Origin: Pollutimonas sp036675955
GTDB taxonomy: Bacteria; Pseudomonadota; Gammaproteobacteria; Burkholderiales; Burkholderiaceae_B
Length of the DNA: 8,544 bases
Direction of reading: 5' to 3'
Assembly: GCA_036675955.1 (NCBI GenBank)
Contig: JAKFDW010000411.1
Span: 1 to 8,544, forward strand
This document shows positions 5,234-8,544 of this stretch, one piece after another. The position numbers and the translations under genes were made by a program. The notes under the pieces were generated by a model. That model had not been told where the DNA came from. It searched no databases and worked only from the letters and a program-made list of their open reading frames with translations. Position 1 is the first letter of the stretch. Each line of letters opens with the position of its first letter.

Positions 5234-7396
5234 ATGACCGCCCGAATTTCATGCCGACGACTGCAAGTCGCCACCGAGCTTCACGAATTTGCCGAACAGG
5301 AAGCACTGCCCGGCACAGGCGTGGCTTCCGATGCATTCTGGTCCGGACTGGACAAGCTGGTACACGACCTTGCCCCGAAGAACAGGCAACTGCTGGCCGA
5401 GCGCGACCGCCTGCAGGCAGAACTCGACAACTGGCATCGCCAGAATCCAGGACCCATCGCCGATGCCCCCGGATACCAGGGGTTCCTGCGCCAGATCGGT
5501 TACCTGAAGGATGTCCCGGCTTCGGTAAGGGTGAATACCGCCAAGGTGGACACCGAGATCACCCAACAGGCCGGACCGCAGCTGGTGGTTCCCATCACCA
5601 ATGCCCGCTACGCCCTGAATGCGGCCAATGCGCGTTGGGGTAGCCTGTACGACGCCCTGTACGGCACCGATGCCATTTCAGAAGCCGATGGCGCCACACG
5701 CGCCGGGGGCTATAACCCCGTGCGCGGCACCCAGGTCATTGCCTTCGCGCGCAAGTTTCTCGACGACAGCATTCCGCTGGCCCAAGGTTCGCACATCGAC
5801 GCCACCGCCTACTCCGTCGAAAATGGCCGCCTTAAAGTCAGCCTGGGCGAAGAGCAGCATACTGCGCTTGCGCAGCCCGAGCTGTTCCTGGGCTATCGCG
5901 GCGACGCATCGACACCCGAAGCGCTGATCTTCAAGCACAACGGCCTGCATTTCGAAATCCAGATCGACAAGTCCCACCCCATCGGCCGGCAAGACGGCGC
6001 AGGCATAAAAGACGTGCTCATGGAATCGGCCCTGACCACCATTATGGATTGCGAAGACTCCATCGCTGCGGTCGACGCACAGGACAAGGTCTGCGCCTAC
6101 CGGAACTGGCTCGGCCTGATGAAGGGCACTTTGGCCGAAGAGGTCTCGAAGGGCGGCAAGACATTCACGCGCAGCTTGAACCCCGACCGCCGCTACACCG
6201 ACACCGAGGGCGAAACGCGCGAACTGCATGGCCGTTCACTGATGTTCATCCGCAATGTCGGCCATCTCATGACCAATCCTGCCATCCTCGACGAACAAGG
6301 CGCGGAAATACCCGAAGGCATACTCGATGCCGTCTTCACCTCGCTGATCGCCATGCACGACCTCCAGAAAGGCGGCAACTCGCGCAGCGGCTCGATCTAT
6401 ATCGTGAAGCCAAAAATGCATGGGCCCGATGAAGTGGCCTTCGCCAGCGAACTCTTCGCACGCACGGAAGCCTTGCTTGGCCTGGCGCCCAACACCATAA
6501 AAATGGGCATCATGGACGAAGAGCGGCGCACCAGCACCAACCTGAAAGCCTGCATCGCCCAAGCCACCGAACGCGTAGCCTTCATCAACACGGGCTTTCT
6601 GGATCGCACCGGCGACGAAATGCATACCTCCATGGAAGCAGGGCCCATGGTGCGCAAAGGCGACATGAAGCGCAGCGTGTGGATCGATGCCTATGAGCGC
6701 AATAACGTACAGGTCGGCCTGGAATGCGGGCTGCGCGGCCAGGCCCAGATCGGCAAGGGCATGTGGGCCATGCCCGATCTCATGGCCGATATGCTGGTCC
6801 AGAAAATCGGCCACCTTAAAGCCGGTGGCAATACCGCCTGGGTTCCTTCTCCCACGGCAGCCACACTGCATGCGCTGCACTACCACCAGGTCGACGTGCA
6901 GGAAATCCAGCGCGGCATGGAAGGCAAGTCCGAGCCCTTGCTGGACAATATCCTGACGGTACCGGTCGCCAGCGACACCAACTGGTCCGCACAGGAAATC
7001 CAGGAAGAACTCGACAACAATGCCCAAGGCATACTCGGTTATGTCGTGCGCTGGATCGACCAGGGCATAGGCTGCTCCAAGGTGCCCGACATCCACAACG
7101 TGGGGCTCATGGAAGACCGCGCAACCCTGCGGATATCCAGCCAGCACATGGCCAACTGGCTGCGCCACGACATCGTCAGCAAGGAACAGGTCACCGAAAC
7201 CATGCAGCGCATGGCGGCAGTGGTCGACAGCCAGAACGCCGGCGATCCGGCCTACCAGCCCATGGCCGGCAATTTCGAGAAATCCGCCGCTTACAAGGCG
7301 GCCTGCGACCTGGTGTTCAAGGGGCTGGAGCAGCCGAATGGCTACACAGAACCACTACTGCATCAATGGCGCCAGACCGTGAAGGCGTCTGTGTAA
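5234..7396 (+). CDS. glcB: Malate synthase G
   Basis: 720 residues, against 723 in E. coli GlcB. It condenses glyoxylate with acetyl-CoA to malate, Mg-dependent, cytosolic, feeding two-carbon compounds into the TCA cycle. Expected active-site residues are present: R340 in MFIRNVGHLM, E429 in MGIMDEERRT, D457 in FLDRTGDEMHTSMEAGP, C614 in GCSKVPDIHN and the catalytic base D628 in LMEDRATLRISSQH. The domain order fits isoform G: N-terminal helical part, beta-rich insert at about 130-260, TIM barrel, C-terminal plug. Start ATG at 5234 follows AAAGGA by six bases; the open frame continues upstream to 5078 by chance and is not family sequence. No glcDEF or isocitrate lyase gene adjoins. It converges on an FCD regulator gene 17 bases away. 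Confidence 0.97.
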   Translation: MTARISCRRLQVATELHEFAEQEALPGTGVASDAFWSGLDKLVHDLAPKNRQLLAERDRLQAELDNWHRQNPGPIADAPGYQGFLRQIGYLKDVPASVRVNTAKVDTEITQQAGPQLVVPITNARYALNAANARWGSLYDALYGTDAISEADGATRAGGYNPVRGTQVIAFARKFLDDSIPLAQGSHIDATAYSVENGRLKVSLGEEQHTALAQPELFLGYRGDASTPEALIFKHNGLHFEIQIDKSHPIGRQDGAGIKDVLMESALTTIMDCEDSIAAVDAQDKVCAYRNWLGLMKGTLAEEVSKGGKTFTRSLNPDRRYTDTEGETRELHGRSLMFIRNVGHLMTNPAILDEQGAEIPEGILDAVFTSLIAMHDLQKGGNSRSGSIYIVKPKMHGPDEVAFASELFARTEALLGLAPNTIKMGIMDEERRTSTNLKACIAQATERVAFINTGFLDRTGDEMHTSMEAGPMVRKGDMKRSVWIDAYERNNVQVGLECGLRGQAQIGKGMWAMPDLMADMLVQKIGHLKAGGNTAWVPSPTAATLHALHYHQVDVQEIQRGMEGKSEPLLDNILTVPVASDTNWSAQEIQEELDNNAQGILGYVVRWIDQGIGCSKVPDIHNVGLMEDRATLRISSQHMANWLRHDIVSKEQVTETMQRMAAVVDSQNAGDPAYQPMAGNFEKSAAYKAACDLVFKGLEQPNGYTEPLLHQWRQTVKASV

Positions 7397-7419
7397 AAAA
7401 AACGGCGAGATGCTCACCG
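7395..7419 (-). terminator. Intrinsic terminator of the GntR gene, overlapping both stop codons
   Basis: Read on the minus strand, CGGTGAG (7419-7413) pairs with CTCGCCG (7409-7403) across the loop CAT, seven pairs including one G-U, and is followed by eight T (7402-7395). The TGA of the regulator lies inside the stem and the T-run overlaps the glcB TAA. On the plus strand the stem has a C-A mismatch and no T-run after it, so it should work mainly for the minus-strand transcript. Confidence 0.8.
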
Positions 7420-8100
7420 CCTGGTGAAATACTGGGGGTGGGCTTCGCGGATTTTCTCGACATATTCCAGGGTGCCCGATAAATGCGTGCGCAGCGCCTC
7501 CTGGGCCTGCGGCGCATTGCCGCTTTCTATCGCGGCAAGCAGTTGCTCATGATCGCTGACAATGCGCGCCAATTTGCCGCGTGCGGGCAGATGCAGCCGG
7601 CGCAGGCGATCGATATGACCGCTACGGCTGTGCACCAGCGACCACAAGGCCGCCTTGCCTACGGCCTGGTACATGCAGCGATGAAAAGCCTCGTCGGTTT
7701 GGGCGAAGCCGGCCAGGTCGAGCTTATCGCGCAGCGCTTCATGGCGACTCAGTAAAGTCCGCAACTCGGCGATTAATTGAGGAGGCCGGTTCAAGGCCAA
7801 CTCGCGGACGATTTCCAGCTCGATCGCGCGCCGCAGAAAATGCGTTTCTTGCGCAAAACCGATATCGATCAGGCTGACCCGGGTAGCGGCCTGCGGAAAG
7901 ACGTCGACCAGTCTTTCTTCAGTCAGCTTCAGCAGCGCCTCGCGCACCGGTGTCTGGCTTACATTGAATTCAGCCGACAGCTTGACGCGCGACAAAGGCG
8001 CGCCCGGCGGCAGCTCCAGCGACACGATTTGTGCCCTGAGCAGTTCGTATAACTGCGGGGCGGCATGCCGGCCACGGTCGAGCTCAATTTGCGGCTTCAT
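7414..8100 (-). CDS. GntR family transcriptional regulator, FCD subfamily
   Basis: 228 residues. A winged helix-turn-helix occupies about 10-78 (PPGAPLSRVKLSAEFNVSQTPVREAL is the GntR core, with VSQTPVREAL as the recognition helix). The C-terminal FCD effector domain spans about 85-215, with D136, H140 (TDEAFHRCMY), H184 (VSDHEQLL) and H206 (RTHL) as the expected metal ligands. Such proteins bind carboxylic acids and repress or activate nearby catabolic genes. glcB, which converges on it, is the obvious candidate target; the metal-bound ligand is unknown. I chose ATG at 8100; an in-frame GTG at 8109 (three residues longer) has a better spaced AGAGAA upstream and is a real alternative. It lies downstream of argD in the same direction but separated by a terminator. 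Confidence 0.9.
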   Translation of the reverse strand: MKPQIELDRGRHAAPQLYELLRAQIVSLELPPGAPLSRVKLSAEFNVSQTPVREALLKLTEERLVDVFPQAATRVSLIDIGFAQETHFLRRAIELEIVRELALNRPPQLIAELRTLLSRHEALRDKLDLAGFAQTDEAFHRCMYQAVGKAALWSLVHSRSGHIDRLRRLHLPARGKLARIVSDHEQLLAAIESGNAPQAQEALRTHLSGTLEYVEKIREAHPQYFTRR

Positions 8101-8154
8101 AGGCAACACACATAGCTGTTCTCTAGGTAAAAATCACGCATCAGCGGCGAATAT

Positions 8155-8168
8155 ACTAATATTTTAGT
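8155..8168. promoter_or_regulatory. AT-rich palindrome ACTAA-tatt-TTAGT, candidate GntR operator
   Basis: Perfect 5-4-5 inverted repeat 55 bases upstream of the regulator's ATG, in the most AT-rich patch of the gap. Short AT-centred palindromes here are typical autoregulatory sites of GntR proteins. On the plus strand it contains TTTTAGT, shared with the palindrome ahead of glcB. I could not place a confident promoter pair around it; TTGCAA at 8178-8183 is a possible -35. Confidence 0.4.
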
Positions 8169-8235
8169 CGTATTGGATTGCAACGCCTGGTGTGACGCGT
8201 GTATCGCCGGAAAATGGCGTCATCAGACCTGCGCG

Positions 8236-8264
8236 AAAAGGCCGGCGCGCCATGCGCGCCGGCC
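8236..8264 (-). terminator. Strong hairpin terminator after argD
   Basis: Arms ggccggcgcgc (8240-8250) and gcgcgccggcc (8254-8264) form a perfect 11-bp stem with a 3-base loop. On the minus strand four T (8239-8236) follow. It lies 22 bases past the argD stop, so it should end the argD transcript and insulate the regulator gene. The stem could also act as a transcription block on the plus strand. Confidence 0.8.
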
Positions 8265-8286
8265 TGTGCTTGCCGCCAGACGCGGC

Positions 8287-8544
8287 TTAACTGCGTACTT
8301 TGGTGACGACTTCGTCGAGGCGCTCGAGCATGAGGTCGATTTCCTGCGCCGTGACGTTCAGGGACGGCATGAAGCGCAGCAATCCCGGGCGCGGCGCATT
8401 CAGCAGCATGCCTTCCGGCGCCCAGTCGCGTGCCGCTTCCACAATGGCGGGACCGTCGTCGCGATCCAGCATCAGCGCGCGCAACAGACCTTCGCCGCGT
8501 TCGCCCTTCATGCCCCATTTTGCCGACAATGCCAGCAGCCCTTC
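8287..8544 (-). CDS. argD: Acetylornithine aminotransferase, C-terminal fragment
   Basis: The last 85 residues of a class III PLP aminotransferase; the gene continues past the right edge of the window. GEGLLRALML, then PEGMLLNAPRPGLLRFMPSLNVTAQEIDLMLERLDEVV, matches the C-terminal small domain of ArgD: the RGxGLLxG-like strand, the RFxPxLNVT segment and the closing helix. ArgD swaps the amino group between N-acetylornithine and 2-oxoglutarate in arginine synthesis, and often N-succinyldiaminopimelate in lysine synthesis. The PLP-binding lysine lies outside the window. Stop TAA at 8287-8289 is followed by a strong terminator. Other class III transaminases are possible but the LRFMPSLNVT tail favours ArgD. 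Confidence 0.85.
   Translation of the reverse strand, partial: EGLLALSAKWGMKGERGEGLLRALMLDRDDGPAIVEAARDWAPEGMLLNAPRPGLLRFMPSLNVTAQEIDLMLERLDEVVTKVRS

Noticed and set aside
6236..7168. 310-codon minus-strand open frame opposite glcB
   Set aside because: Antisense to conserved malate synthase sequence; composition and repetitive small motifs look like a shadow frame.

Overview
The window reads as chromosomal DNA of a betaproteobacterium, most likely Burkholderiales and probably Alcaligenaceae (the Bordetella/Achromobacter/Pusillimonas neighbourhood). This rests on the high-GC coding style, the protein flavours (AMP nucleosidase, malate synthase G, ArgD) and the lone glcB. The genus is an inference. 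Most of the window is ordinary metabolic genes. The part no gene explains is the left 789 bases.

Layout. Positions 1-789 hold no convincing gene but carry at least three diverged copies of one repeat family, one on the minus strand and two on the plus strand, plus a near-perfect inverted pair. A minus-strand pair follows: amn (AMP nucleosidase, 1310-2809) and then a nucleoside 2-deoxyribosyltransferase gene (790-1284). Their junction carries an exact 16-bp tandem duplication. Divergent from amn is an AEC-family permease on the plus strand (2952-3896). It converges on a minus-strand two-gene unit: phhB (pterin-4a-carbinolamine dehydratase, 4671-4958), then a substrate-binding-protein-like gene lacking a signal peptide (3926-4654). 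Divergent from phhB is glcB (malate synthase G, 5234-7396), with a recognisable sigma70-type promoter, an upstream palindrome and a leader of about 115 nt. glcB converges on a GntR/FCD regulator gene (7414-8100, minus). Upstream of that regulator lies the 3' end of argD (8287-8544, minus, cut by the window edge), closed by a strong hairpin terminator.

How the genes may work together. amn and the deoxyribosyltransferase gene form a small purine-salvage unit: AMP is split to adenine and ribose 5-phosphate, and the second enzyme handles the glycosidic bond of deoxynucleosides or a related N-glycoside. glcB condenses glyoxylate with acetyl-CoA. The neighbouring FCD regulator is a reasonable but unproven candidate controller, and a shared TTTTAGT core in palindromes ahead of both genes is a weak hint. 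The phhB unit pairs a pterin-recycling enzyme with an apparently cytoplasmic amino-acid-binding fold and is the most unusual protein-level context here.

I found no CRISPR array, tRNA, rRNA, intact insertion sequence or defence system. The items most worth a second look are the repeat cluster, the leaderless binding protein beside PhhB, the duplicated stop/ribosome-site segment between amn and its partner, and the terminator embedded in the glcB/gntR stop codons.
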